From positions 2,551,001 to 2,615,000 of the forward strand of contig NZ_CP036533.1 of assembly GCF_024585265.1 (NCBI RefSeq): a stretch of DNA of 64,000 bases, given 5' to 3'. The notes under the pieces were generated by a model. That model was given only the letters and a program-made list of their open reading frames with translations, made no database searches and was not told the DNA's origin. This document shows positions 26,406 to 36,636 of this stretch, one piece after another (the first letter of the stretch is position 1; each line of letters opens with the position of its first letter). The translations under genes and the position numbers were made by a program. The stretch comes from Bradyrhizobium sp. WBAH42. GTDB lineage: Bacteria > Pseudomonadota > Alphaproteobacteria > Rhizobiales > Xanthobacteraceae.

Positions 26406-26451
26406 TTGACAAAATCGCGGGATAGTCTAGCTATGTAAATGTTATTTACAT
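26406..26451 (+). promoter_or_regulatory. Promoter and operator of the DUF2852 gene
   Basis: A TTGACA box at 26406-26411 is followed at about 17-19 bases by a weak -10 (around TAGCTA/CTATGT). Directly over and after it lies the perfect palindrome ATGTAAAT-GTT-ATTTACAT (26433-26451), placed so that a bound repressor would block RNA polymerase. It is similar to the site at 25608-25626. Confidence 0.6.
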
Positions 26452-26486
26452 TCACAACGGCGCAGTTGCCGTGATGGAGATGGGAA

Positions 26487-26978
26487 ATGGCCTACACCGC
26501 TGATGTCAATCGATGGCGCGGCCCTTCGGACCAATACCAACAGTACGAGCGCCCCCGCATGCTCGATACGCCCTGGCATCCCGGCTGGATCGCCGTGACC
26601 ATTCTCGGCTTCATCATCTGGTGGCCGATCGGACTTGCCCTTCTCTTTTTCACACTCGGGAGCAGAAGAATGTCGTGCTGGAGCCACCAGGATCGCTGGC
26701 AGAACAAGATGGAAAAGATGCAGTACAAGATGGATCGCATGCGCGACCGCATGGATCGCCGCGGCTTCGGCTTTGGCTTCGGCCCGCCGTCCTCCGGCAA
26801 CCGCGCCTTCGACGAATATCGCGCCGAGACGCTGCAGCGCCTCGAGGAAGAGCAGCGCGAGTTCAAGGATTTCCTGACCCGCCTGCGTCACGCCAAGGAC
26901 AAGGAAGAGTTCGACCAGTTCATGGCGCAGCACAAGACGCGTCCGACCCCGCCGCCGACCGACCAGCAGCAGGGTTGA
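26487..26978 (+). CDS. DUF2852 membrane protein
   Basis: A 163-residue protein: one strongly hydrophobic segment (about 33-60, 'WIAVTILGFIIWWPIGLALLFFTLG') followed by a positively charged coiled-coil region rich in Met, Arg and Lys ('KMEKMQYKMDRMRDRMDRR') and 'FDEYRAETLQRLEEEQREFKDFLTRLRHAKDKEEFDQFM'. This is the DUF2852 layout, common in Rhizobiales. ATG 26487 follows GGAGATGGG. Its promoter carries the palindrome shared with the TetR gene. Function unknown, probably inner membrane. Confidence 0.8.
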   Translation: MAYTADVNRWRGPSDQYQQYERPRMLDTPWHPGWIAVTILGFIIWWPIGLALLFFTLGSRRMSCWSHQDRWQNKMEKMQYKMDRMRDRMDRRGFGFGFGPPSSGNRAFDEYRAETLQRLEEEQREFKDFLTRLRHAKDKEEFDQFMAQHKTRPTPPPTDQQQG

Positions 26979-27041
26979 TCCGAAGAAGTCCACCTCTCAA
27001 AGCCTTCAGGCGCATGCCCCCAAAGTCCTGATGGCCCCGAG

Positions 27042-27075
27042 CCGCCCGCCTGCGCAACCCGCAGGCGGGCGGTTT
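27042..27075 (+). terminator. Rho-independent terminator after DUF2852 gene
   Basis: A perfect 12-bp stem (CCGCCCGCCTGC / GCAGGCGGGCGG, 27042-27072) with a 7-base loop, followed by TTTGG. It could serve both convergent genes. Confidence 0.75.
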
Positions 27076-27138
27076 GGTTCTTGGGGGGAGTGCGGCTGGG
27101 CAGCCGCGACGTTCAGATGGCCTTGCAGGTCACCCTGG

Positions 27139-28302
27139 TCAGCGCGCGGTGGCGAGCTGCGCGCGAACCGACGTCAGGAAATGCTCGTAGGCGTGGTCCA
27201 CAATCTCGTTGAGCGATCGCGTTCGCGCGAACATCGCCCTGGCTTCGGCGAGAAACTCGTCGCGGGTCGGGATCTTCGGCAGATGCAGATGCGTCAGCGC
27301 ATCGACGCTCTCGTGGGCGCGATTAAAGATGTCGTGCAGCGTCGGCAGTTGCAGCTGGGCCATGTCGGCCCTGTGCAGCGCCGACGAGATCGCGTGCGCC
27401 AGCGCGTGAGCGTCGAACTGTCCGGCGAGCTGGCGGGCTGCCCTGTTGATGACCCGTGCGCCGAGCTGCTGCTCGTTGCGCAGCACCAGTTCGGGCGGCG
27501 CCTTCATGTTCCAGACGATGCCGAACCAGGACAGGACCTTCAGGATGTAATAGGTCACGTCGACCTCCCACCAGCGAAAGCCTTGTCGCACGCTGCTCTG
27601 GTAGGCGTGGTGATTGTTATGCCAGCCCTCTCCCAGGGTGAGTAAGGCCAGCAGCCAGTTGTTGCGGGAATCGTCGCCTGTCACGTAGCGCTTGCGTCCA
27701 TGGACATGGGCCAGCGAGTTGATGCAGAAGGTCGCGTGATAGACCAGCACCGTGCTCCAGAGGAAGCCGACGATCAAACCTGACCAGCCCGCAACCAGGA
27801 AGCAGAGCGCTGCAAGCACGACGGCCGGCAGAAGCTCCAGCCGATGCAGCCACATCAGCTCCGGATAGACCGTGAGATCGCCGACCTTCACGAGGTCGGT
27901 CGCGTCGTGCTGCCGGTAAAAAATCCAGCCGACATGGCTGTACAGGAAGCCGCGTTGGCGCGGTGAGTGCACGTCCAATTCGGTATCGGAATGGAGATGA
28001 TGGTGCCGATGCTTGGCCGCCCACCACAGAACGCTCTTCTGTGCGCTGCTCTGCGCGAGACAGGCCAGGATGAATTGAAACGCGCGCCCTGTCGCAAAGG
28101 CCCGATGAGAGAAATAGCGGTGGTAACCTGCCCCGATTGCGAACATGCGCACGACGTACAACGAACCGCAGATCGCGACGGCCTGCCAGGTGACGCCCGA
28201 CCAGATGGCCGCGAAGCAGCCGAGATGGACCAGCACGAACGGTATGGCGGAGGGGTACATGACGTCGTCATGGTGGTCGTCGGCGAGCGCGTTGGGCGAC
28301 AT
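27139..28302 (-). CDS. Membrane fatty acid desaturase (delta-9 acyl type)
   Basis: A 387-residue integral membrane di-iron desaturase. The three histidine boxes are HRYFSH (61-66), HRHHH (98-102) and HNNHH (about 229-233), separated by hydrophobic stretches; 'GAGYHRYFSHRAF' and 'GEGWHNNHHAY' are classic for stearoyl-type delta-9 desaturases. It introduces a double bond into acyl chains, using reduced ferredoxin or cytochrome. About 90 extra C-terminal residues beyond the desaturase core are helical and unassigned. ATG 28302 fits the domain start; the frame remains open to 28563 without similarity. Confidence 0.87.
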   Translation of the reverse strand: MSPNALADDHHDDVMYPSAIPFVLVHLGCFAAIWSGVTWQAVAICGSLYVVRMFAIGAGYHRYFSHRAFATGRAFQFILACLAQSSAQKSVLWWAAKHRHHHLHSDTELDVHSPRQRGFLYSHVGWIFYRQHDATDLVKVGDLTVYPELMWLHRLELLPAVVLAALCFLVAGWSGLIVGFLWSTVLVYHATFCINSLAHVHGRKRYVTGDDSRNNWLLALLTLGEGWHNNHHAYQSSVRQGFRWWEVDVTYYILKVLSWFGIVWNMKAPPELVLRNEQQLGARVINRAARQLAGQFDAHALAHAISSALHRADMAQLQLPTLHDIFNRAHESVDALTHLHLPKIPTRDEFLAEARAMFARTRSLNEIVDHAYEHFLTSVRAQLATAR

Positions 28303-28613
28303 GTCTTGGCGTGACCTTGGGTGAGGGGGATCGGGTATTCGCATCGGCCGCGCAGGACGTCGGGTGCGAAAAACCCGCGGATGGCGGACCACCGCGGGGG
28401 CTTGAGATGCTCTGCGTGTACATCCCCGGCCAACGCAGCGCCGGCCGAATAGCAAGCGAACTATATGGTCGGGGGTGCCTGGCATGCAAGCTCGTAGCCT
28501 CACGGGGAGCTGCGGCATGCTGTTTGGGGGCCACGCGTGCGCCGTGGCGCGGGGGCCAGCCACGTCCTATATTCGGCACCTGAGTAGGACGCGCAAGAAT
28601 ACCGGAGGCGGCA

Positions 28614-29381
28614 ATGGCGGAAGCTGCGACAATGGCGGGCGACAGCCTCTGGCGGAGACTTCGCAGCGAGGCGCAGCGCGCGGCCGCTGCCGATCCCGTG
28701 TTCGGCAAGGCGCTCGCCGGCGCCATTCTCGCTCATGATAATTTTGCCGCAGCCTTATCCGATCTGATCGGCCAGCGCCTCGGCAGCAATGCCGCCGAAC
28801 GCGCGCGCTTCGCATCCTTTGCCCGCGACGCCTTTCACGGCGAGCCGGACCTGATCGAGACCGCCAGCCGCGACTTGCAGGCCATCGCATCTCGCGATCC
28901 CGCCATCGCCGAGCTGCTGCCGCCCTTGCTGCACTACAAGGGCTACGTCGCGCTGCAAGCCTGGCGCGTCTCGCACTGGCTGTGGCATCGTGGCCAAATC
29001 GATGCGGCGCTGCTGTTTCAGAACGAGGCGTCGAATGTCTTGCAGGTGAGCATTCATCCGGCCGCCAGCATCGGATCGGCTGTCTATCTCGACCACGCCA
29101 CGGGCATCGTGATCGGCGCCAACGTCGTCATCGGCGACGAGGTCACCATCCTGCAGAACGTCAGCATCGGCCGTCGCAGCGAGCTGCCGACACGCTCGCC
29201 GCGGGTCGGCCGCGGCGTCTTCATCGGATCGGGCGCGACCATTCTCGGCGACATCGCTATTGGCGATTTTGCCAAGATCGGCGCCGACACGGTCGTGACG
29301 CGCGACATCCCCGCTGGCTGCACGGCGGTCGGCAATCCCGCGCGGCTGACCAACTGCCCCGAGGCAGCATCGGCCGCCTGA
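28614..29381 (+). CDS. Serine O-acetyltransferase (CysE-like), active site atypical
   Basis: A 255-residue protein: an N-terminal helical domain (1-145) then a left-handed beta-helix of hexapeptide repeats. It has the catalytic Asp160-His161 dyad in 'LDHATGIVIG', as in CysE. The usual GGTGK...DRHPK loop, which supplies a second active-site His, is replaced by 'NVSIGRRSELPTRSPRVGRG', with Ser at the His position. ATG 28614 follows CCGGAGGCG. It may make O-acetylserine with altered kinetics, or acetylate another acceptor. Confidence 0.78.
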   Translation: MAEAATMAGDSLWRRLRSEAQRAAAADPVFGKALAGAILAHDNFAAALSDLIGQRLGSNAAERARFASFARDAFHGEPDLIETASRDLQAIASRDPAIAELLPPLLHYKGYVALQAWRVSHWLWHRGQIDAALLFQNEASNVLQVSIHPAASIGSAVYLDHATGIVIGANVVIGDEVTILQNVSIGRRSELPTRSPRVGRGVFIGSGATILGDIAIGDFAKIGADTVVTRDIPAGCTAVGNPARLTNCPEAASAA

Positions 29382-29392
29382 AGGGCCCTCGC

Positions 29393-29908
29393 TTACGCGG
29401 CGCGGCGATGTTCGCCGCCGTGATGCGGGTTGACCGGCTCCGAGCTGGTCTGGCCCGGCGCATCCAGCACCGCGACGTGGTGGCGGTAGACCATCTCCCA
29501 GCCCTTCCATCCGGTGAACAGGAGGATGCCGACCACGACCAGGGAGAGCACGACGCCCCACGGCTTGATCGACGCCTCCGCGCCTTGGGCGTAGCGGAGA
29601 TAGAAATTGACCAGGGCCAGCACGACCGCGGCGAGATTGCCGACCATGTGATACCAGGCATCGTTCAGGCGACGGATGCGGGGCTCGCTGAAGAAGTCGG
29701 TGAAGCCGGCTGCGGCGGCAACCAGCGCCATGACGACGCCGGCGCCGATCAGCCACATCGCGGCGCGCGCCCAGAAACTGTCACCGGTTCCGATGAACGC
29801 CAGATCGGCAATGGGCGCGCCGACCAGGAACGCGACCGGGAACGGGATCAGCATGGGGTGGAGCGGGTGATCGCCGATGGCGGCGGTCGTCTTGGGGTTG
29901 ATGGACAT
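29393..29908 (-). CDS. DUF2231 membrane protein
   Basis: A 171-residue protein with four predicted membrane segments, starting 'INPKTTAAIGDHPLHPMLIPFPVAFLVGA'; the 'HPLHPMLIPFP' motif defines DUF2231. The tail is polar and His-rich ('NPHHGGEHRR'). ATG 29908 follows a GAGGT site. It is convergent with the cysE-like gene, 11 bases apart. The conserved histidines suggest metal or haem binding, but no function is established. Confidence 0.8.
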   Translation of the reverse strand: MSINPKTTAAIGDHPLHPMLIPFPVAFLVGAPIADLAFIGTGDSFWARAAMWLIGAGVVMALVAAAAGFTDFFSEPRIRRLNDAWYHMVGNLAAVVLALVNFYLRYAQGAEASIKPWGVVLSLVVVGILLFTGWKGWEMVYRHHVAVLDAPGQTSSEPVNPHHGGEHRRAA

Positions 29909-30336
29909 GGCAAGACCTCGCTGAAAGTGATTTTCCGGACAATTTTTGGGGCGAAAGCTGGTTCCTCCGGCCGTACCATGGACGCGGAACCCGTGCTCCG
30001 GGCGCGACGCAGCGTCCTTCATCCCCCTGTGCGAACTGCCTTTCCCGCAGCCAGATGCGCCGCCGGTAACCCCGCATTAACCATCGGCGGGCTCTGGTAA
30101 GGCTGGACAGGCGTGCCCGGAGCCCGACGTCAAGGCCTGGGGTCGAGGCCCCTTAGTTTTGACATCTTGGCGGGGAATGCAGGCGGCCGGCTTTGGACTA
30201 GCCCTGCACCCCAGAAAGACAAGGCTTTGAGCGGGCTTGCCGGCCGCGCGGGTCCAGCGCGGCTGTTGGGGAATACCGGCTGAGATTTGCTGGCCGAAGG
30301 ACATTAGGTAACGATCGCCTTGAGAGGATACTGCTT
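29909..30336. other. Intergenic region upstream of tolQ
   Basis: About 430 bases with no supported gene. The short minus-strand frames here have shadow-like composition. The tol operon promoter is expected near the right end, but no convincing -35/-10 was identified. Confidence 0.5.
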
Positions 30337-31053
<717 letters not shown>

Positions 31054-31096
31054 ACGACGGCATGTATAGTGTGAAGGGCAATTTGGGCACGCGATC

Positions 31097-31549
31097 ATGG
31101 CCATGAACGTTGCGAGTTCGTCCGGCGGCGGCGGGCGCCGCGGCCGGCGCAAGCCGGTCGTGGCCGAGATCAACGTCACGCCGATGGTCGACGTCATGCT
31201 GGTGCTGCTCATCATCTTCATGGTGTCGGCGCCGATGTTGACGGTCGGCGTGCCGCTCGACCTGCCCCAGACCAATGCCAAGAGCCTCGAAAACAACGAC
31301 CAGAAGCCGATCCAGATGTCGGTCGACATCAAGGGCAAGGTGTTCATCAACGATACCGAGATTGCGCTGAATGAGCTGATCCCGAAGCTGAAGGCGATCA
31401 CCGATGCGCGCGGCGGCCTCGAGGAGCGCATCTATCTGCGCGCCGACAAGAAGGCGGATTACGGCACCGTCGCCAAGGTGATGGGCCAGCTCTCGGGCGC
31501 CGGATTCAAGAAGCTGGCGCTCGTCACGGAAGCGGATCAGGGGTCTTGA
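31097..31549 (+). CDS. tolR: Tol-Pal system protein TolR
   Basis: A 150-residue ExbD-family protein with a short cytosolic Arg/Gly-rich head, one transmembrane helix containing the essential Asp ('VTPMVDVMLVLLIIFMVSAPML'), and a periplasmic domain ('LRADKKADYGTVAKVMGQLSGAGFKKLALVTE'). It works with TolQ as the proton-driven motor. ATG 31097 is used; a second ATG two codons later is also possible. Four bases separate it from tolA. Confidence 0.95.
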   Translation: MAMNVASSSGGGGRRGRRKPVVAEINVTPMVDVMLVLLIIFMVSAPMLTVGVPLDLPQTNAKSLENNDQKPIQMSVDIKGKVFINDTEIALNELIPKLKAITDARGGLEERIYLRADKKADYGTVAKVMGQLSGAGFKKLALVTEADQGS

Positions 31550-31553
31550 GGCC

Positions 31554-32513
31554 GTGAAGGTGAACGTCGACAAGACACTCGTTGCGTCGATTGCCCTGCA
31601 TGTCCTCGTGCTGGGATGGGGGCTCGTCACCTTCAGCAGCAAGGCCTACATCGCGCCGGAGGAGTCGCTTCCGGTCGACATCATCTCCACCGATCAGCTC
31701 GCCAAGATGATGGCGGGGCAGAAGACCGGCAAGAAGGAAGAACCGAAACCCAAGGTCGAGAAGATCGCCGAACCGAAGCCCGAGGAAGACGCCGTCGGCA
31801 AGGTCACCGAGAAAAAAGAGCTGATCAAGACCAACTCGCAGCCGGAGCCGCCGCCGAAGCCCGTCGAGAAGCCGGTCGAGAAGAAGCCGGAGCCGCCCAA
31901 GCCCGTCGCCGAGGCCAAGCCGAAGGAAGAGCCGAAGCCGCAGGACAAGAAGCCTGATCCGGCCAAGGAAGATCCGATCGCCGAGCTGCAGAAGAAGATG
32001 GAGACCAAGAAGCCGCCGCCGAAGCCCGTGGAGCAGAAGGTCGCCGCGGTGCAGCCGCAGCAGCAGCCCAAGCCCAAGGAGCGCACCTTCGATCCCGCGC
32101 AGATCCAGCGCGACCTCGACAAGCGCGCCGCGACCCGGCACGAGCTCGCCGGGTCGACGCTGAACGCGTCGGCATCGCTGGGGGCGGCGACCGGGACGGC
32201 CGCCAACAATGTCGCGACCTGGCGCGGTGCATTCCAGGGCGCCGTCAAGCGCTGCTTCACCCCCACCTATAACGGGCAGGATGCCGATCAGTACGAGGCT
32301 GACATCGACATTCCCATGAAGATCGACGGATCGCTCGCCTCCGAGCCGATCGTCGTCGCAGTGCGTGGACCGTCGCGGTCGATCGCACAGGCGGTGGCGG
32401 AGAGCGCCAAGCGTGCCATCGTGCAGTGCCAGGTCTATTCCTTCATGCCGAAGCAGCAGTACGAGAGCTGGAAGCTCATTCCGATGACTTTCGGCCTGAA
32501 AGATATGTTGTGA
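31554..32513 (+). CDS. tolA: Tol-Pal system protein TolA
   Basis: A 319-residue protein: one N-terminal transmembrane helix ('[18 protein letters not shown]'), then a long Lys/Pro/Glu-rich periplasmic stalk (about 55-195), then a small C-terminal domain ('[36 protein letters not shown]'). It links the TolQR motor to TolB/Pal at the outer membrane. Translation starts at GTG 31554. The low-complexity stalk is Pro-rich rather than the Ala-rich helix of enterics, as is common in Rhizobiales. Confidence 0.92.
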   Translation: MKVNVDKTLVASIALHVLVLGWGLVTFSSKAYIAPEESLPVDIISTDQLAKMMAGQKTGKKEEPKPKVEKIAEPKPEEDAVGKVTEKKELIKTNSQPEPPPKPVEKPVEKKPEPPKPVAEAKPKEEPKPQDKKPDPAKEDPIAELQKKMETKKPPPKPVEQKVAAVQPQQQPKPKERTFDPAQIQRDLDKRAATRHELAGSTLNASASLGAATGTAANNVATWRGAFQGAVKRCFTPTYNGQDADQYEADIDIPMKIDGSLASEPIVVAVRGPSRSIAQAVAESAKRAIVQCQVYSFMPKQQYESWKLIPMTFGLKDML

Positions 32514-32536
32514 CATCCGAACAAAAGAATTCTGCG

Positions 32537-33901
32537 ATGAATGACGTGAGCTCGATGAACCGCCGCCGCTTCATGACCCTGACCGGATCGACGCTCGCGA
32601 TGCTCGGGAGCGGACGCGCCTTCGCTCAAGGGCAGGAGGGGCGCCTGCGCATCGATCCCACGGCATTCCAGCCGATCCCGATCGCGATCACCAGCTTCCT
32701 GCCGGGCTCGCCGTCCGACGGCGACGTCGGCAACGGCGTCACGCAGGTCATCACCAACAATCTGAAGCGCTCGGGCCTGTTCGCGCCGATCGACCAGGCC
32801 GCCTTCATCGAGCGCATCAGCAACATGGACGTCGCGCCGCAATTCCAGAACTGGAAGACCCTCAACGCGCAGGCGCTCGTCACCGGCCGCATGACGCGGC
32901 AGCCGGACGGCCGTCTCAAGGCCGAATTCCGTCTGTGGGACGTCATCTCCGGCCAGCAGCTCGCCGGCCAGCAATATTTCACCTCGCCGGAATATTGGCG
33001 CCGCATCGCGCACATCATCTCCGACCAGATCTACGAGCGCATGACCGGCGAGAAGGGCTATTTCGACAGCCGCGTCGTGTTCGTGGACGAGACCGGGCCG
33101 AAGGAGCGCCGCGTCAAGCGGCTCGCGATCATGGACCAGGACGGCGCCAATGTGCGCTATCTGACCCGCGGCTCCGACCTCGTGCTGACGCCGCGCTTCT
33201 CGCCGAACTCGCAAGAGATCACCTACATGGAGTTCGGCCAGGGTGATCCGAAGGTCTATCTCTACAACATCGAGACCGGCCAGCGCGAGATCGTCGGCAA
33301 TTTCCCCGGCATGACCTTTGCGCCGCGCTTCTCGCCGGACGGCCAGCGCGTCATCATGAGCCTGCAGCAGGGCGGCAATTCCAACCTGTTCGTGATGGAT
33401 CTGCGCTCGCGCTCGACCACGCGTCTCACCGACACGCCGGCGATCGACACCTCGCCGTCCTATTCGCCCGATGGCAGCCGGATCTGCTTCGAGTCCGATC
33501 GTGGCGGCAGGTCGCAGATCTACGTGATGAGTGCGGGTGGCGGACAGGCGCAGCGCATCTCCTTCTCCAAGGACGACACCAACGCCAGCTACTCCACCCC
33601 GGTGTGGTCGCCGAAGGGCGATTACATCGCCTTCACCCGGCAGGGCGGCGGTCAGTTCGCGATCGGCGTCATGAAGCCCGACGGCTCGGGCGAGCGGCTG
33701 CTCACCTCCGGCTTCCACAATGAAGGCCCGACCTTCTCGCCGAACGGCCGCGTGCTGATGTTCTTCCGCGATCCCGGCGGCAACGGCGGGCCGTCGCTGT
33801 ACTCGGTCGACATCTCCGGCCGCAACGAATTGAAGGTGCCGACGCCGGGCTTCGCCTCGGACCCGGCATGGTCGCCGCTCTTGTCCTCGACCTCGGGCTG
33901 A
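32537..33901 (+). CDS. tolB: Tol-Pal system beta-propeller protein TolB, with Tat-like signal
   Basis: A 454-residue periplasmic protein with an N-terminal domain followed by a six-bladed propeller of repeats ('[28 protein letters not shown]', '[24 protein letters not shown]'). It binds Pal and contacts TolA. The leader '[26 protein letters not shown]' contains an RRRFM twin-arginine-like motif, so export may use Tat rather than Sec. ATG 32537 gives six residues before this leader; ATG 32555 would begin exactly at it. A strong terminator follows the stop. Confidence 0.93.
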   Translation: MNDVSSMNRRRFMTLTGSTLAMLGSGRAFAQGQEGRLRIDPTAFQPIPIAITSFLPGSPSDGDVGNGVTQVITNNLKRSGLFAPIDQAAFIERISNMDVAPQFQNWKTLNAQALVTGRMTRQPDGRLKAEFRLWDVISGQQLAGQQYFTSPEYWRRIAHIISDQIYERMTGEKGYFDSRVVFVDETGPKERRVKRLAIMDQDGANVRYLTRGSDLVLTPRFSPNSQEITYMEFGQGDPKVYLYNIETGQREIVGNFPGMTFAPRFSPDGQRVIMSLQQGGNSNLFVMDLRSRSTTRLTDTPAIDTSPSYSPDGSRICFESDRGGRSQIYVMSAGGGQAQRISFSKDDTNASYSTPVWSPKGDYIAFTRQGGGQFAIGVMKPDGSGERLLTSGFHNEGPTFSPNGRVLMFFRDPGGNGGPSLYSVDISGRNELKVPTPGFASDPAWSPLLSSTSG

Positions 33902-33910
33902 CGACATCTG

Positions 33911-33947
33911 AAACATCGCGCGTTCAGACGCGCGATGTTTTCGAAAA
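33911..33947 (+). terminator. Rho-independent terminator after tolB
   Basis: A perfect 13-bp stem AAACATCGCGCGT / ACGCGCGATGTTT (33911-33940) with a TCAG loop, running into TTTTCG. It should end tolQRAB transcription, separating it from the downstream pal gene. Confidence 0.8.
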
Positions 33948-34154
33948 AACGCGCCGATTTTTCCGCGTTCTCTACGAAGGGCAACACTTCCTTCACCTTG
34001 GGCCCCGGCAAGAGTTTCCTACCTGCCTGATATATCAGGCGAAAGCCATTTCGTCGTTGCCGAAAACAACTCGACTTTAACGATGTTCCCTCAGAAAGGC
34101 TTCACCTGAAGTGGGTAAAAGTACGCGGCAAACAGGACGCGCGTACAAACACCA

Positions 34155-36485
34155 ATGCAGTTCGCAAGCCAGAGCAGAGAGCCGGACCAGGCCTCGCCGA
34201 CGATCTCGGCGGCGCTGACCGATTCGCTGTTCGAAGCTCCCGGCACGGTGCTTACCGGCATTGTGTTCTCGGCATTCTCGGCCTCGCTGACGGCGCTCAA
34301 GACCGGACAGGTGCTGCTCTGGGGCTTTGTTCCGCTTCTCATTCTTGCGGGAGCTATACGCGCTTTCGATCTCAGTCGATACCAGGCTCAAAAATCGGTT
34401 CTGAGCGCCGAACGAGCGGCGCGTTGGCAGAAGCGCTACCAGATTGGAGCGCTCATTCAGGCGGCCGTAATCGGTCTCTGGTGTTCCACGACGCTGTTGA
34501 GCAATGAAGATGCCGTCGCCCACATGATTGCGCTCTCGGTCACCACCGGAATCGTGGCGGGAGGGGCCGGGAGAGCTTATGGACGGCAGTGGATATTTCG
34601 TCTGCAAGCCACTCTGATCTTCGGACCGGCCGTGATCGCGCTGGCGCTGCACCGCACGCCCTATTACGTCGCGATGTCCGTCGTCTGCGCCGCGTTCCTC
34701 CTTTCGGTCATGCGGCTGTCCGGCAATCTGCACAAGATATTCTTGCGCGCGGTTGTCGCACGCGAACGCGAGGCTGCGCTCGCCGGCCAGTTCGACACGG
34801 CGCTCAACAACATGCCGCACGGGCTCTGCATGTTTCGCATCGACGGCCAGCTCGCGGTGATGAACCACCGCTTTGCTGCCATGATGAAACTGCCCGGCAA
34901 TCTCACCCAGAGCAGCATGACAGCGCGCGACATCGTCGCCGCATGTGTCGAGGGGGGATCGATCTCGGCCGCGAGCGGCGCTGCGATCATTGCCGATATC
35001 GAAAACGCGCATGCGAAAGAGATCATCACCGCCGACCCCGATTCACAAAGGAACCGTTCGCTGTCATGGACCGTACAGCCGATGGCTGACGGCGGTGCGG
35101 TGGTGCTGCTCGAGGACATTACGGAGCGGCGCACGGCGGAGGCCAGGATCAGCCATCTGGCCCGCTTCGACGATCTCACGGCGCTGCCGAACCGCGTCAG
35201 CTTCCGCGACGAGATCGAGCGACTGCTGGCGAGCACGCATCATGCCGAGCGGCTCTCCGCACTGCTGTTCATCGATCTGGACCAGTTCAAGCAGGTCAAC
35301 GACACGCTCGGCCATCCCTGCGGCGACCAGCTCCTGTGTGCGGTGGCCAACCGCCTGCGCGAGATGCTGCGGCCCGAAGATTTCGTCGCCCGCTTCGGCG
35401 GCGACGAGTTCGTCGTGTTCCAGCAGAACCTCGCTTCGCCGGAGGACGCGGCGGCGCTCGCCCGCCGCATCGTAGAGCGGCTGAGCGAGCGCTATCGCAT
35501 TGACAATCACCTGGTCGAGATCGGCGCCAGTGTCGGCATCGCGCTGACCTCGCCGGATGGCACCAGCGCCGACACGCTGCTCAAGAATGCCGACATGGCG
35601 CTGTACCGTGCCAAGGCCGACGGTCGCGGCACCTTCTGCTTCTTCCGCGACGAGATGGCGGCGACCGTCGAGGCCCGCCGCATCCTCGAGCTCGACCTGC
35701 GCAAGGCGCTCGCCAACGAGGAGTTCGAGCTGTTCTATCAGCCGCTGGTCAATCTGAAGTCCGGCAAGATCACCACCTGCGAAGCGCTGCTGCGCTGGAA
35801 TCACCCGGTGCGCGGCACGGTGTCGCCGATCGACATCATCCCGGTCGCGGAGGACATGGGCCTGATCGTCGATCTCGGCCGCTGGATCCTGCGCCGCGCC
35901 TGCGTGGAATGCATGAAGTGGCCGGAAGGCGTCAGCGTCGCCGTCAACTTCTCGCCGCAGCAATTCCACCAGCGCGACGTCCTGAGTGAAATCCGCTATG
36001 CCCTCGAAGTGTCGGGCCTGCCGGCGCATCGGCTCGAGATCGAGATCACCGAGTCTTCGCTGTTGCGCAACACCCAGCTGACGCACGACATCCTGTCGCA
36101 ATTGCACGCGCTCGGCGTGCGCATCTCGCTGGACGATTTCGGCACCGGCTATTCCAGCCTCAGCTATTTGCACAACTTCCCCATGCAGAAGGTGAAGATC
36201 GACCGCTCCTTCCTGGAAGGCATCGACTCGGACCGTCCGCTGACGCTGCTGCGGGGGGTGGCGCGGCTATCCGCCGACCTCGGTATGTCGGTGGTGGTGG
36301 AAGGAATTGAATCCAACGAGCAACTCGAGCTCATCAACGCCGACGGGACAGTGACCGAAGCGCAGGGATACCTGTTCAGCCGGCCAGTCCCTGCCGTGCG
36401 CATTCGTCAGCTGCTCAATGCCTCCTACGGCGTTCGCGGCGGCAACGATCAGTCCCTCGCGGCTTCGGCGCGATCGATCGCCTGA
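34155..36485 (+). CDS. Membrane GGDEF-EAL protein (cyclic di-GMP turnover)
   Basis: A 776-residue protein. Residues 25-200 hold several hydrophobic segments of an uncharacterised membrane sensor, then a PAS-like region (about 210-320, 'FDTALNNMPHGLCMFRIDGQLAVMN'). The GGDEF domain has an intact GGDEF at 415-419. The EAL domain has the Glu-Ala-Leu motif at 543-545, 'VNFSPQQF' and 'DDFGTGYSSLSYL' also intact. Both synthesis and hydrolysis of cyclic di-GMP are possible. It lies between tolB and pal, behind the tolB terminator, so it is probably transcribed independently. Confidence 0.9.
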   Translation: MQFASQSREPDQASPTISAALTDSLFEAPGTVLTGIVFSAFSASLTALKTGQVLLWGFVPLLILAGAIRAFDLSRYQAQKSVLSAERAARWQKRYQIGALIQAAVIGLWCSTTLLSNEDAVAHMIALSVTTGIVAGGAGRAYGRQWIFRLQATLIFGPAVIALALHRTPYYVAMSVVCAAFLLSVMRLSGNLHKIFLRAVVAREREAALAGQFDTALNNMPHGLCMFRIDGQLAVMNHRFAAMMKLPGNLTQSSMTARDIVAACVEGGSISAASGAAIIADIENAHAKEIITADPDSQRNRSLSWTVQPMADGGAVVLLEDITERRTAEARISHLARFDDLTALPNRVSFRDEIERLLASTHHAERLSALLFIDLDQFKQVNDTLGHPCGDQLLCAVANRLREMLRPEDFVARFGGDEFVVFQQNLASPEDAAALARRIVERLSERYRIDNHLVEIGASVGIALTSPDGTSADTLLKNADMALYRAKADGRGTFCFFRDEMAATVEARRILELDLRKALANEEFELFYQPLVNLKSGKITTCEALLRWNHPVRGTVSPIDIIPVAEDMGLIVDLGRWILRRACVECMKWPEGVSVAVNFSPQQFHQRDVLSEIRYALEVSGLPAHRLEIEITESSLLRNTQLTHDILSQLHALGVRISLDDFGTGYSSLSYLHNFPMQKVKIDRSFLEGIDSDRPLTLLRGVARLSADLGMSVVVEGIESNEQLELINADGTVTEAQGYLFSRPVPAVRIRQLLNASYGVRGGNDQSLAASARSIA

Positions 36486-36636
36486 CCTCCCTTCCGACTT
36501 CACAAAGGCTCTTCTTGTCGGTGTTTTTACGGGGCGCAAAAGGTTAACCCTAACGTTTCTAACGCTTTGCAATTTCTTTAAGGAACTATTAACTTGTGCT
36601 CACTCGCAGAAGTTGCTTGCAGCGTAGGGGTTATCG

